64,000 bases of DNA, taken from assembly GCF_003628305.1 (NCBI RefSeq), contig NZ_RBZM01000016.1, positions 1-64,000 of the forward strand, read 5' to 3'. The stretch comes from Cohnella endophytica (GTDB lineage: Bacteria; Bacillota; Bacilli; Paenibacillales; Paenibacillaceae). Positions 23,958 through 32,683 of the stretch are shown piece after piece (position 1 is the stretch's first letter; every line of letters starts with the position of its first letter). The notes below the pieces were generated by a model, which was given only the letters and a program-made list of their open reading frames with translations, ran no database searches and was not told where the DNA came from. A program made the position numbers and the translations under genes.

Positions 23958-26900
23958 TTGGCAGGACATCTTGTTCAGTATGGCCGCCGTTCGCGGCGCA
24001 GCTACGCCCGCATTAATGAAGTGTTGGAAGTACCGAACCTGATCGAGATCCAGCAGCAATCGTACCAGAAATTTTTGGACGAGGGTTTGCGGGAAATTTT
24101 TCAGGACATTTCGCCAATCTCGGATTTCACCGGAAATCTCGTGTTGGAGTTTATCGATTATAGCCTCGGCGAACCGAAATATTCGGTGGACGAATCCAAA
24201 GAGCGCGACGTAACTTACGCAGCTCCGCTTCGCGTTAAGGTTCGATTGCTCAACAAGGAAACGGGCGAGGTTAAAGAGCAGGAAGTATTCATGGGCGATT
24301 TCCCGCTCATGACCGAAACGGGTACTTTCATTATCAATGGTGCGGAACGCGTAATCGTCAGCCAATTGGTTCGCTCCCCAAGCGTCTACTTCAGTACGAA
24401 GGTAGATAAGAACGGCAAGAAAAATTACACGGCAACTGTCATTCCGAATCGTGGAGCTTGGCTTGAGCTTGAGACGGATGCTAAAGATATCATATACGTG
24501 CGGATTGACCGGACGCGTAAGATCCCCGTAACGGTGCTTCTTCGCGCTTTGGGCTTCGGAACCGATGCCGAGATTCTCGATTTGCTCGGACAGGACGATT
24601 ACATTCGCAACACGCTGGAGAAGGACAATACGGACTCTACGGAGAAAGCGCTGATCGAGATCTACGAGCGCCTTCGTCCGGGCGAACCGCCTACTCTAGA
24701 GAACGCTCGCAGCTTGCTGATCGCTCGGTTCTTCGATCCGAAGCGTTACGATCTTGCGAACGTTGGACGTTACAAAGTCAATAAGAAGCTGCATATCAAG
24801 AACCGGTTGTTCAACCAACGTTTGGCGGAGACGCTTGTGGACCCTTCCACAGGCGAGATTATCGCCGAAGCCGGTCAGATGATCGATCGCAGATTGCTGG
24901 ATCAAATCCTGCCAGCGCTCGAGTCGAACGTGGGCTTCAAAAACTACCGCGTAACCGGAGCCGTTTACGAATCCGAGGACATTCCTTTGCAGTCGGTTAG
25001 CATTTTCTCGCCGATCGAAGACGGTAGAGTCGTAAAAGTCATTTCCAACGGCATCATCGACAAATCGGTGAAGAACATTACGCCTGCGGATATCATCTCG
25101 TCGATCAACTACTTCATGAACTTGCTGCAATCCGTCGGCAACACGGACGATATCGATCACTTGGGTAACCGTCGTCTGCGTTCCGTTGGCGAATTGTTGC
25201 AAAACCAATTCCGTATCGGCTTGTCCCGTATGGAGAGAGTCGTACGCGAACGGATGTCGATCCAGGACCAGAACGCGATCACGCCTCAAGCGTTGATTAA
25301 CATTCGTCCGGTTATCGCCGCGATCAAGGAGTTCTTCGGATCTTCGCAGTTGTCCCAGTTCATGGATCAGACGAATCCGCTTGCCGAGCTTACTCACAAG
25401 CGCCGTCTATCCGCGCTCGGACCTGGCGGTCTGACGCGCGAACGCGCGGGCTTCGAAGTTCGTGACGTCCATCACTCCCACTATGGCCGGATGTGTCCGA
25501 TCGAGACGCCGGAGGGACCGAACATCGGTCTGATCAACTCCTTGTCTTCCTTCGCCCGGATTAACGAGTATGGCTTCATCGAAGCTCCGTACCGGAAAGT
25601 AGATCCGAATAACAATCGCGTTACGGACGATATCGTCTACATGACTGCCGATGAAGAAGATAACTACATCATCGCGCAAGCGAACGCGAAGCTGAATCCG
25701 GACAAATCGTTCGCCGAAGAGAACATTATCGTTCGCTATAACAAGCAAACGGATAACATTCTTACGATGCCGAGCGATCGCGTTGATTACATGGACGTTT
25801 CTCCTAAGCAGGTTGTGTCCGTCGCCACGGCGATGATCCCGTTCCTCGAGAACGATGACTCCAACCGCGCGCTCATGGGATCCAACATGCAACGTCAAGC
25901 CGTACCTTTGCTCATTCCGGAAGCGCCTTTCGTAGGTACCGGCATGGAGCACAAGTCCGCTAAGGACTCCGGGGTATGTATTGTATCCAAATATGACGGT
26001 TATATCGAACGTGTTTCCGCCAATGAAATCCAATTGCGCCGGGTCGAGATGATCGAAGGCAAGGAAGTCAAAGGCGACATCGTAAAATATAAGCTTCAGA
26101 AATTCATGCGTTCCAACCAAGGGACTTGCATCAACCAACGTCCGCTCGTTCGTCGCGGGGATATCATCAAGAAGGGTGATATCATGGCGGACGGTCCATC
26201 CACGGAAACGGGCGAATTGGCGCTCGGCCGTAACGTCGTCGTTGCCTTCATGACTTGGGAAGGTTACAACTATGAGGATGCGATCCTGCTGTCCGAGAAG
26301 CTCGTCCGCGAGGATGTCTATACTTCGATTCACATCGAGGAATACGAATCCGAAGCTCGCGATACGAAGCTTGGACCTGAAGAAATCACGCGCGACATTC
26401 CGAACGTCGGCGAAGACGCTCTCCGCAACCTCGACGAGCGCGGAATCATCCGCGTGGGCGCCGAGATCAGCGCCGGAGACATCCTGGTAGGTAAAGTTAC
26501 TCCTAAGGGCGTGACGGAGCTTACGGCCGAAGAGCGCCTGCTGCACGCGATCTTCGGAGAGAAGGCGCGCGAAGTTCGCGACACTTCCTTGCGCGTACCG
26601 CATGGTACGGACGGAATCGTCGTTGACGTTAAAGTATTCACGCGGGAGAACGGCGACGAGCTTCCTCCTGGCGTTAATCAATTGGTTCGCGCTTATATCG
26701 CTCAGAAACGGAAAATTTCCGAAGGCGATAAAATGGCCGGACGCCATGGTAACAAAGGGGTTATCGCACGGATTTTGCCGGAAGAAGATATGCCGTTCCT
26801 GCCGGACGGAACGCCTGTACAAGTCGTTCTTAACCCGCTGGGGGTACCTTCCCGGATGAACATCGGTCAAGTGCTGGAAGTTCACTTGGGAATGGCGTGC

Positions 26901-27503
26901 AAGCTTTTGGGAATTCATGCGGCCACTCCGGTATTCGACGGCGCGACCGAGCACGACGTGTTCGACACGATGGAAGAAGCCGGCATGCAGCGTAACGGTA
27001 AATGGCGTCTGCGCGACGGTCGTTCGGGCGAGCTGTTCGAACGCGAAGTAACCGTCGGCGTCATGTACATGATCAAACTCGCGCACATGGTCGACGACAA
27101 AATCCATGCTCGTTCTACGGGGCCGTACTCGCTCGTTACCCAACAACCTCTCGGCGGTAAAGCGCAATTCGGGGGACAACGGTTCGGGGAGATGGAGGTA
27201 TGGGCGCTCGAGGCATATGGAGCCGCTTATACGTTGCAAGAAATCCTGACCGTCAAATCCGATGACGTCGTCGGCCGTGTCAAAACGTACGAATCGATCG
27301 TCAAAGGCGAGAACGTGCCTGAACCGGGCGTTCCGGAGTCGTTCAAAGTATTGATCAAAGAGCTCCAAAGCTTAGGCATGGACGTTAAGATCTTGTCCGG
27401 CGACGAGCAGGAGATCGAAATGAAAGAGATGGACGACGAAGACGATGCCGCTGGAGATAAGCTGAATCTTAATCTCGAGGGTTCTGAAGTCGGTGTCGAA
27501 TAG
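23958..27503 (+). CDS. rpoB: RNA polymerase beta subunit
   Basis: The 1181-residue protein aligns throughout with Bacillus RpoB, including the rifampicin pocket (FFGSSQLSQFMDQTNPLAEL, with SALGPGGL), which carries the usual sensitive residues, and the C-terminal switch region GGKAQFGGQRFGEMEVWALEA. I start it at TTG 23958 (MAGHLVQYGRR), preceded by GGGGTGAGG; an in-frame start at 23874 would add 28 residues without homology. Transcribed with rpoC, which lies 118 bp downstream across a G+C-rich hairpin. Confidence 0.97.
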   Translation: MAGHLVQYGRRSRRSYARINEVLEVPNLIEIQQQSYQKFLDEGLREIFQDISPISDFTGNLVLEFIDYSLGEPKYSVDESKERDVTYAAPLRVKVRLLNKETGEVKEQEVFMGDFPLMTETGTFIINGAERVIVSQLVRSPSVYFSTKVDKNGKKNYTATVIPNRGAWLELETDAKDIIYVRIDRTRKIPVTVLLRALGFGTDAEILDLLGQDDYIRNTLEKDNTDSTEKALIEIYERLRPGEPPTLENARSLLIARFFDPKRYDLANVGRYKVNKKLHIKNRLFNQRLAETLVDPSTGEIIAEAGQMIDRRLLDQILPALESNVGFKNYRVTGAVYESEDIPLQSVSIFSPIEDGRVVKVISNGIIDKSVKNITPADIISSINYFMNLLQSVGNTDDIDHLGNRRLRSVGELLQNQFRIGLSRMERVVRERMSIQDQNAITPQALINIRPVIAAIKEFFGSSQLSQFMDQTNPLAELTHKRRLSALGPGGLTRERAGFEVRDVHHSHYGRMCPIETPEGPNIGLINSLSSFARINEYGFIEAPYRKVDPNNNRVTDDIVYMTADEEDNYIIAQANAKLNPDKSFAEENIIVRYNKQTDNILTMPSDRVDYMDVSPKQVVSVATAMIPFLENDDSNRALMGSNMQRQAVPLLIPEAPFVGTGMEHKSAKDSGVCIVSKYDGYIERVSANEIQLRRVEMIEGKEVKGDIVKYKLQKFMRSNQGTCINQRPLVRRGDIIKKGDIMADGPSTETGELALGRNVVVAFMTWEGYNYEDAILLSEKLVREDVYTSIHIEEYESEARDTKLGPEEITRDIPNVGEDALRNLDERGIIRVGAEISAGDILVGKVTPKGVTELTAEERLLHAIFGEKAREVRDTSLRVPHGTDGIVVDVKVFTRENGDELPPGVNQLVRAYIAQKRKISEGDKMAGRHGNKGVIARILPEEDMPFLPDGTPVQVVLNPLGVPSRMNIGQVLEVHLGMACKLLGIHAATPVFDGATEHDVFDTMEEAGMQRNGKWRLRDGRSGELFEREVTVGVMYMIKLAHMVDDKIHARSTGPYSLVTQQPLGGKAQFGGQRFGEMEVWALEAYGAAYTLQEILTVKSDDVVGRVKTYESIVKGENVPEPGVPESFKVLIKELQSLGMDVKILSGDEQEIEMKEMDDEDDAAGDKLNLNLEGSEVGVE

Positions 27504-27621
27504 TGACGGAGGACGCGCGCTGGAATAGCGTCGCGTCCGTCGGTCGCCACGTCATACGCCGGGCCTTCGGGGCCGTCGTTAAGATCCGAAATCTTAGCAA
27601 CGATGAAGGAGGGCTTGCTCC

Positions 27622-30600
27622 TTGTTAGACGTCAATAACTTTGAGTTCATGAAAATCGGCTTGGCTTCACCGGATAAAATCCGGTCTTGGTCCAGAGGCG
27701 AAGTCAAGAAGCCGGAAACGATAAACTACCGGACATTGAAGCCGGAAAAAGAAGGTTTGTTCTGCGAGAAGATTTTCGGACCGACCAAGGACTGGGAATG
27801 CCATTGCGGAAAATACAAAAGAGTACGTTATAAAGGCGTTGTCTGCGATCGCTGCGGCGTCGAAGTCACTCGCGCGAAAGTTCGCCGCGAGCGTATGGGT
27901 CACATCGAGCTAGCCGCTCCCGTTTCCCATATCTGGTACTTCAAAGGAATTCCTAGCCGCATGGGGCTTGCGCTCGATATGTCCCCGCGTTCTTTGGAAG
28001 AGATCATCTATTTCGCTTCTTACGTAGTTACGGATCCGGGCGATACGCCTCTCGAGAAGAAACAATTGCTCTCGGAGAAGGAATATCGCAGCTACCGCGA
28101 TAAATACGGCTATGCTTTCCATGCCGGAATGGGCGCGGAAGCCGTTAAACGTTTGTTGCAAGACATCGATCTCGACCGCGAGCTCGAGATGCTCAAGGAA
28201 GATCTTCGCACGGCTCAAGGCCAACGTCGTAACCGCGCGATCAAACGCTTGGAAGTCGTTGAATCTTTCCGTAACTCCGGCAACTTGCCGGACTGGATGA
28301 TTCTCGACGTACTGCCGGTCATTCCTCCGGAATTGCGTCCGATGGTTCAATTGGATGGCGGCCGGTTCGCGACAAGCGACTTGAACGACCTGTACCGTCG
28401 CGTAATTAACCGGAACAACCGGTTGAAACGTCTCCTTGATCTCGGGGCTCCCGACATCATCGTGCAGAACGAGAAGCGCATGCTGCAAGAAGCCGTCGAC
28501 GCGTTGATCGATAACGGCCGTCGCGGCCGTCCGGTAACGGGTCCGGGTAACCGTCCACTGAAATCCCTCAGCCACATGCTGAAAGGGAAACAAGGACGTT
28601 TCCGTCAGAACTTGCTCGGTAAGCGCGTTGACTACTCCGGACGTTCCGTAATCGTCGTAGGGCCTAGCCTAAGGATGTATCAATGCGGATTGCCGAAAGA
28701 GATGGCGCTCGAGTTGTTCAAACCGTTCGTAATGAAAGAGCTTGTACTGAAAGGTCTGGCTCACAACATTAAGAGCGCGAAACGCAAAGTAGAACGCGTC
28801 AGTCCGGAAGTATGGGACGTGCTGGAAGAAGTCATCAAGGAACATCCGGTGCTTCTCAACCGTGCGCCTACGCTTCACAGACTCGGTATCCAAGCGTTCG
28901 AACCGATCCTCGTCGAAGGACGCGCGATCAAGCTTCACCCTCTCGTATGTACGGCTTACAACGCCGACTTCGACGGTGACCAAATGGCCGTCCACGTTCC
29001 GTTGTCCGCGGAAGCGCAAGCGGAAGCCCGTTTGCTCATGCTGGCAGCCGGTAACATCTTGAACCCGAAAGACGGCAAACCGGTCGTCACTCCATCCCAG
29101 GATATGGTTCTTGGTTGTTACTACCTGACAATGGACAACAATCAGTCTTACGGAACGGGTATCCGTTTCGCCGACGTGAACGAAGCGATTTCCGCGTACC
29201 AACGCGGAACGACGGGAATCTCCTTGCATGCCCGCGTAGTCATTCCTGTGCGCGAGCTCAAGAAGAAAACTTTCACGCCTGAGCAACAAGAAGCGCTGAT
29301 CGTTACGACGATCGGTAAAATCATCTTCAACGAAATATTCCCGGATTCGTTCCCGTACATCAACGAAGCGACCAAAGCGAACTTGGTTAAAGGAACGCCG
29401 GACAAATACTTTATCTACGACAAAGGCGCGGACATCAGCAAGTTCATTGAAGATCCCGCGATTCCTGCGGCTGTCGGTAAAGAGTACTTGGGTAACATCA
29501 TCGGCGAGTGCTTCCGTATTTACCATACGACGAAGACTTCCGTTATTTTGGACAACATCAAGCAACTCGGTTTCACGTATTCGACTCGCGCGGGTATCAC
29601 GATCGGCGTATCGGACGTAATCGTACCTCAAGAGAAAGTAGAAATTCTCAAGAAGTCCGAAGAACGCGTTTCCGTCGTCGCTACGCAATACCGTCGCGGT
29701 CTGATCACGAACGAAGAGCGTCGCGACCGCGTTATCGAGATCTGGAGCAAGACGAAAGACGAGATCACGGACATTCTGATGAAATCCATGGATCGCTACA
29801 ACAACATCATGTTGATGGTAGATTCCAAAGCGCGGGGTAACAAATCGCAAATCACCCAATTGGGCGGTATGCGGGGTCTGATGGCCAACCCGTCGGGACG
29901 CATCATCGAATTGCCGATCAAGTCGAACTTCCGCGAAGGACTTACCGTATTGGAGTACTTCATCTCCACTCACGGAGCGCGGAAAGGTCTTGCCGATACG
30001 GCCCTGCGGACTGCCGATTCGGGTTACTTGACCCGTCGTCTGGTAGACGTAGCGCAAGACGTCATCGTTCGCGAAGACGATTGCGGAACGGACAAAGGCA
30101 TTACCGTATCCCGTATCGAGGACGGTAAAGAAGTTATCGAGGACTTGTTCGACCGTATCGAAGGTCGTTATGCATTCGCGACGATCCGCAATCCGGAGAA
30201 CAACGAAATTATCGTTAACCGCAACGAGCTCATCGATACGCCTAAAGCGGAAGAAATCGTCCGCGTGGATATCAAGAGCGTACAGATTCGTTCGGTGCTT
30301 AGCTGCCGCGCCCGTCATGGCGTATGTAAGCTCTGCTACGGGCGCAACCTGGCAACGGGCAAGAAAGTCGAAATCGGGGAAGCGGTCGGTATTATCGCCG
30401 CGCAATCCATCGGGGAACCGGGAACGCAGCTCACGATGCGTACGTTCCATACCGGGGGCGTTGCCGGAGACGATATCACGCAAGGTTTGCCGCGGATTCA
30501 AGAGCTCTTCGAAGCTCGTAATCCGAAAGGTCAAGCGATCATCTCCGAGCTTGACGGCGTCGTTAAAGAAATTCGCGAAACGAAAGATCGTCGCGAGATC

Positions 30601-31245
30601 GAATTGCAGGGCGGGGCGGAATCCAAAATCTACCCGGTCAGCTACGGTTCGCGTATTCGCGTAGTCCAAGGACAACAAGTCGAAGCTGGAGACGAGTTGA
30701 CCGACGGTTCTATCGATCCTAAAGAAATGCTGCGGATTAAAGGTATTCGCGGGGTGCAGAACTACATTCTGCAAGAAGTACAACGCGTATATCGTAACCA
30801 AGGCGTTGAAATCAATGATAAGCACATCGAAGTTATGATCAAGCAAATGCTTCGTAAGATCCGTATCGTCGATCCGGGCGATACAGTTCTTCTGCCGGGC
30901 GCGTTCGTGGATCTTCACGAATACGAAGCGGCGAACCGCGATGCGATCCTCTCGGACAAAGAACCTGCGGTTGCCCGTCCGGTATTGCTCGGGATCACGA
31001 AAGCTTCGCTCGAGACCGATTCGTTCCTTTCGGCCGCGTCGTTCCAAGAGACGACGCGCGTTCTGACCGACGCTGCCATCAAAGGCAAAGTCGACAGATT
31101 GCTCGGCTTGAAAGAGAACGTCATTATCGGTAAGCTCATCCCGGCGGGTACGGGTATGGCGCGTTACCGCAATATTCGCGTCGTGTCGCCTTTTGACGAA
31201 CCGACGGACGAAGCGGCTGAACTCGAGCCGGTCGGCGTAGAGTAA
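27622..31245 (+). CDS. rpoC: RNA polymerase beta' subunit
   Basis: The 1207-residue protein has the N-terminal zinc site (C60, C62, C75, C78), the catalytic magnesium motif NADFDGDQM at 447-455, a second zinc cluster (CRARHGVCKLCYG), and the trigger-loop/bridge-helix region (AGMRGLMANPSG, GEPGTQLTMRTFHTGG). Start TTG 27622 follows GAAGGAGGG and yields MLDVNNFEF, as in Bacillus. Closed by a strong terminator at 31267-31301. Confidence 0.97.
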   Translation: MLDVNNFEFMKIGLASPDKIRSWSRGEVKKPETINYRTLKPEKEGLFCEKIFGPTKDWECHCGKYKRVRYKGVVCDRCGVEVTRAKVRRERMGHIELAAPVSHIWYFKGIPSRMGLALDMSPRSLEEIIYFASYVVTDPGDTPLEKKQLLSEKEYRSYRDKYGYAFHAGMGAEAVKRLLQDIDLDRELEMLKEDLRTAQGQRRNRAIKRLEVVESFRNSGNLPDWMILDVLPVIPPELRPMVQLDGGRFATSDLNDLYRRVINRNNRLKRLLDLGAPDIIVQNEKRMLQEAVDALIDNGRRGRPVTGPGNRPLKSLSHMLKGKQGRFRQNLLGKRVDYSGRSVIVVGPSLRMYQCGLPKEMALELFKPFVMKELVLKGLAHNIKSAKRKVERVSPEVWDVLEEVIKEHPVLLNRAPTLHRLGIQAFEPILVEGRAIKLHPLVCTAYNADFDGDQMAVHVPLSAEAQAEARLLMLAAGNILNPKDGKPVVTPSQDMVLGCYYLTMDNNQSYGTGIRFADVNEAISAYQRGTTGISLHARVVIPVRELKKKTFTPEQQEALIVTTIGKIIFNEIFPDSFPYINEATKANLVKGTPDKYFIYDKGADISKFIEDPAIPAAVGKEYLGNIIGECFRIYHTTKTSVILDNIKQLGFTYSTRAGITIGVSDVIVPQEKVEILKKSEERVSVVATQYRRGLITNEERRDRVIEIWSKTKDEITDILMKSMDRYNNIMLMVDSKARGNKSQITQLGGMRGLMANPSGRIIELPIKSNFREGLTVLEYFISTHGARKGLADTALRTADSGYLTRRLVDVAQDVIVREDDCGTDKGITVSRIEDGKEVIEDLFDRIEGRYAFATIRNPENNEIIVNRNELIDTPKAEEIVRVDIKSVQIRSVLSCRARHGVCKLCYGRNLATGKKVEIGEAVGIIAAQSIGEPGTQLTMRTFHTGGVAGDDITQGLPRIQELFEARNPKGQAIISELDGVVKEIRETKDRREIELQGGAESKIYPVSYGSRIRVVQGQQVEAGDELTDGSIDPKEMLRIKGIRGVQNYILQEVQRVYRNQGVEINDKHIEVMIKQMLRKIRIVDPGDTVLLPGAFVDLHEYEAANRDAILSDKEPAVARPVLLGITKASLETDSFLSAASFQETTRVLTDAAIKGKVDRLLGLKENVIIGKLIPAGTGMARYRNIRVVSPFDEPTDEAAELEPVGVE

Positions 31246-31266
31246 TTCATTAAGGCTTGGCAATTG

Positions 31267-31301
31267 AACGGCGGATACCAATATAGGTATCCGCCGTTTT
31301 T
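31267..31301 (+). terminator. Terminator after rpoC
   Basis: A perfect 13-bp stem (AACGGCGGATACC at 31267-31279 with 31286-31298), 6-nt loop, T tail. It separates rpoBC from the str operon. Confidence 0.93.
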
Positions 31302-31364
31302 GCTTCGTGCGATCCTTCGTCAAAACGCAGACGAACAAGATTGATTTTAGGAGAGTTAAACTTC

Positions 31365-31393
31365 TTGACACACTCTTATCCGAGTGATAATAT
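31365..31393 (+). promoter_or_regulatory. SigA-type promoter of the str operon
   Basis: Perfect TTGACA (31365-31370), 17-bp spacer, TAATAT (31388-31393), strong by consensus. Confidence 0.85.
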
Positions 31394-31399
31394 GTTCTA

Positions 31400-31685
31400 G
31401 TGTGTGCCAGACGTGCGTCATTCTGACGTACATCGATACGGAGCGAACCAAGGCAAAGCGTGAGACATTAACACGAATCGGCAGCCGCCGAAATCGTTGA
31501 GGAATAAGATTGTTGGGTTTGATACGGTTATAAACACGGAAAAGCGATTTTCAGGTGAGAACTAACCGGTCGAGCCCTTTCTCGTCTCTCAAAATGAACC
31601 ACCTGGATCTGTGGGCTTCGCAAACGAGTATCGGTTAAGTCGTTTACTATTATTTTTTTACCGTTCAGGGGAAGGGGGTGGCAGC
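31400..31685 (+). promoter_or_regulatory. Long untranslated leader of rpsL
   Basis: About 285 nt lie between the promoter and rpsL, without a recognisable gene; the L7Ae-type gene that Bacillus has here is missing. TTAAC/GTTAA and CGAG/CTCG pairings near 31560-31600 and a T-run (31651-31660) before the SD are visible, but I recognise no known RNA family. Confidence 0.4.
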
Positions 31686-32108
31686 ATGCCAACAATTAAC
31701 CAGCTAGTTCGTAAAGGCCGTCAATCGAAGGTCGTTAAATCGAAATCGCCTGCTCTTCAAAGAGGTTTCAATGCACTTAAACGCGTTGAAACGGATTTGA
31801 GCGCTCCACAAAAACGCGGAGTGTGCACTCGTGTAGGTACGATGACTCCGAAAAAACCGAACTCCGCACTTCGTAAATACGCGAGGGTCCGTTTGACCAA
31901 CCGCGTTGAGGTGACCGCCTACATTGGGGGGATCGGCCATAACTTGCAAGAGCATAGCGTTGTGCTCGTGCGCGGAGGCCGGGTTAAAGACTTGCCAGGG
32001 GTTCGTTACCATATCGTTCGCGGAGCATTGGATACCGCGGGCGTTAACAACCGGAAGCAAGCTCGTTCCAAATACGGTACTAAAAGACCGAAAGTCAAAA
32101 AATCCTAA
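31686..32108 (+). CDS. rpsL: 30S ribosomal protein S12
   Basis: The 140-residue protein has the S12 decoding-centre loops TPKKPNSALRKYARV (K43-type lysine present, streptomycin-sensitive pattern) and VRGGRVKDLPGVRYH. ATG 31686 follows GGGGAAGGGGGTGG. It is first in rpsL-rpsG-fusA-tuf, and monitors codon-anticodon pairing in the 30S A site. Confidence 0.97.
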   Translation: MPTINQLVRKGRQSKVVKSKSPALQRGFNALKRVETDLSAPQKRGVCTRVGTMTPKKPNSALRKYARVRLTNRVEVTAYIGGIGHNLQEHSVVLVRGGRVKDLPGVRYHIVRGALDTAGVNNRKQARSKYGTKRPKVKKS

Positions 32109-32167
32109 TAAGAGCGAAAGCGGCCTAGCCGCTTGACGCTTGCACAACTGAGAAAGGAGGAACTTCG

Positions 32168-32638
32168 ATGCCACGTAAAGGACCGGTTCCGAAACGGGAT
32201 GTACTCCCGGATCCGCTGTACAACAGCAAACTCGTTACTCGCCTTGTTAACCGCATTATGATCGACGGCAAGAAGGGCGTAGCCCAACAACTGTTGTATG
32301 ATGCGTTTAACCTGATCAAAGATCGCTCCGGTAAAGATCCAATGGAGGTCTTTGAAGCAGCAATCAAGAACATCATGCCGGTGCTTGAAGTTAAAGCTCG
32401 CCGCGTAGGTGGAGCCAACTATCAAGTTCCAATTGAAGTTAAGCCTGAGCGCCGCACGTCCCTAGGACTTCGCTGGCTCGTCAACTACTCCCGCAACCGC
32501 GGAGAGAAGACGATGGAAGAGCGTTTAGCAGCTGAAATTCTGGATGCATCCAACAACACAGGCGCAGCCGTTAAAAAGCGTGAAGATACGCACAAAATGG
32601 CTGAAGCGAACAAAGCGTTCGCTCACTACCGTTGGTAG
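32168..32638 (+). CDS. rpsG: 30S ribosomal protein S7
   Basis: The 156-residue protein starts MPRKGPVPKRDVLPDP and carries the S7 signature region (KSLVNRIMIDGKKG-like LVTRLVNRIMIDGKKG) and C-terminal EANKAFAHYRW. It nucleates 30S head assembly and contacts E-site tRNA. Length equals the Bacillus protein. SD AAAGGAGG precedes ATG by 7 nt. Confidence 0.97.
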   Translation: MPRKGPVPKRDVLPDPLYNSKLVTRLVNRIMIDGKKGVAQQLLYDAFNLIKDRSGKDPMEVFEAAIKNIMPVLEVKARRVGGANYQVPIEVKPERRTSLGLRWLVNYSRNRGEKTMEERLAAEILDASNNTGAAVKKREDTHKMAEANKAFAHYRW

Positions 32639-32683
32639 GATTCGCATTCGCTTAAAGCAAGACAAACGAAGGGAGACTGTACG

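Noticed and set aside
25407..27368. Long minus-strand open frame of 653 codons antisense to rpoB (and similar ones antisense to rpoC, fusA, clpC)
   Set aside because: These mirror the codon bias of highly expressed genes; no SD, no recognisable domains, amino-acid composition typical of antisense frames.
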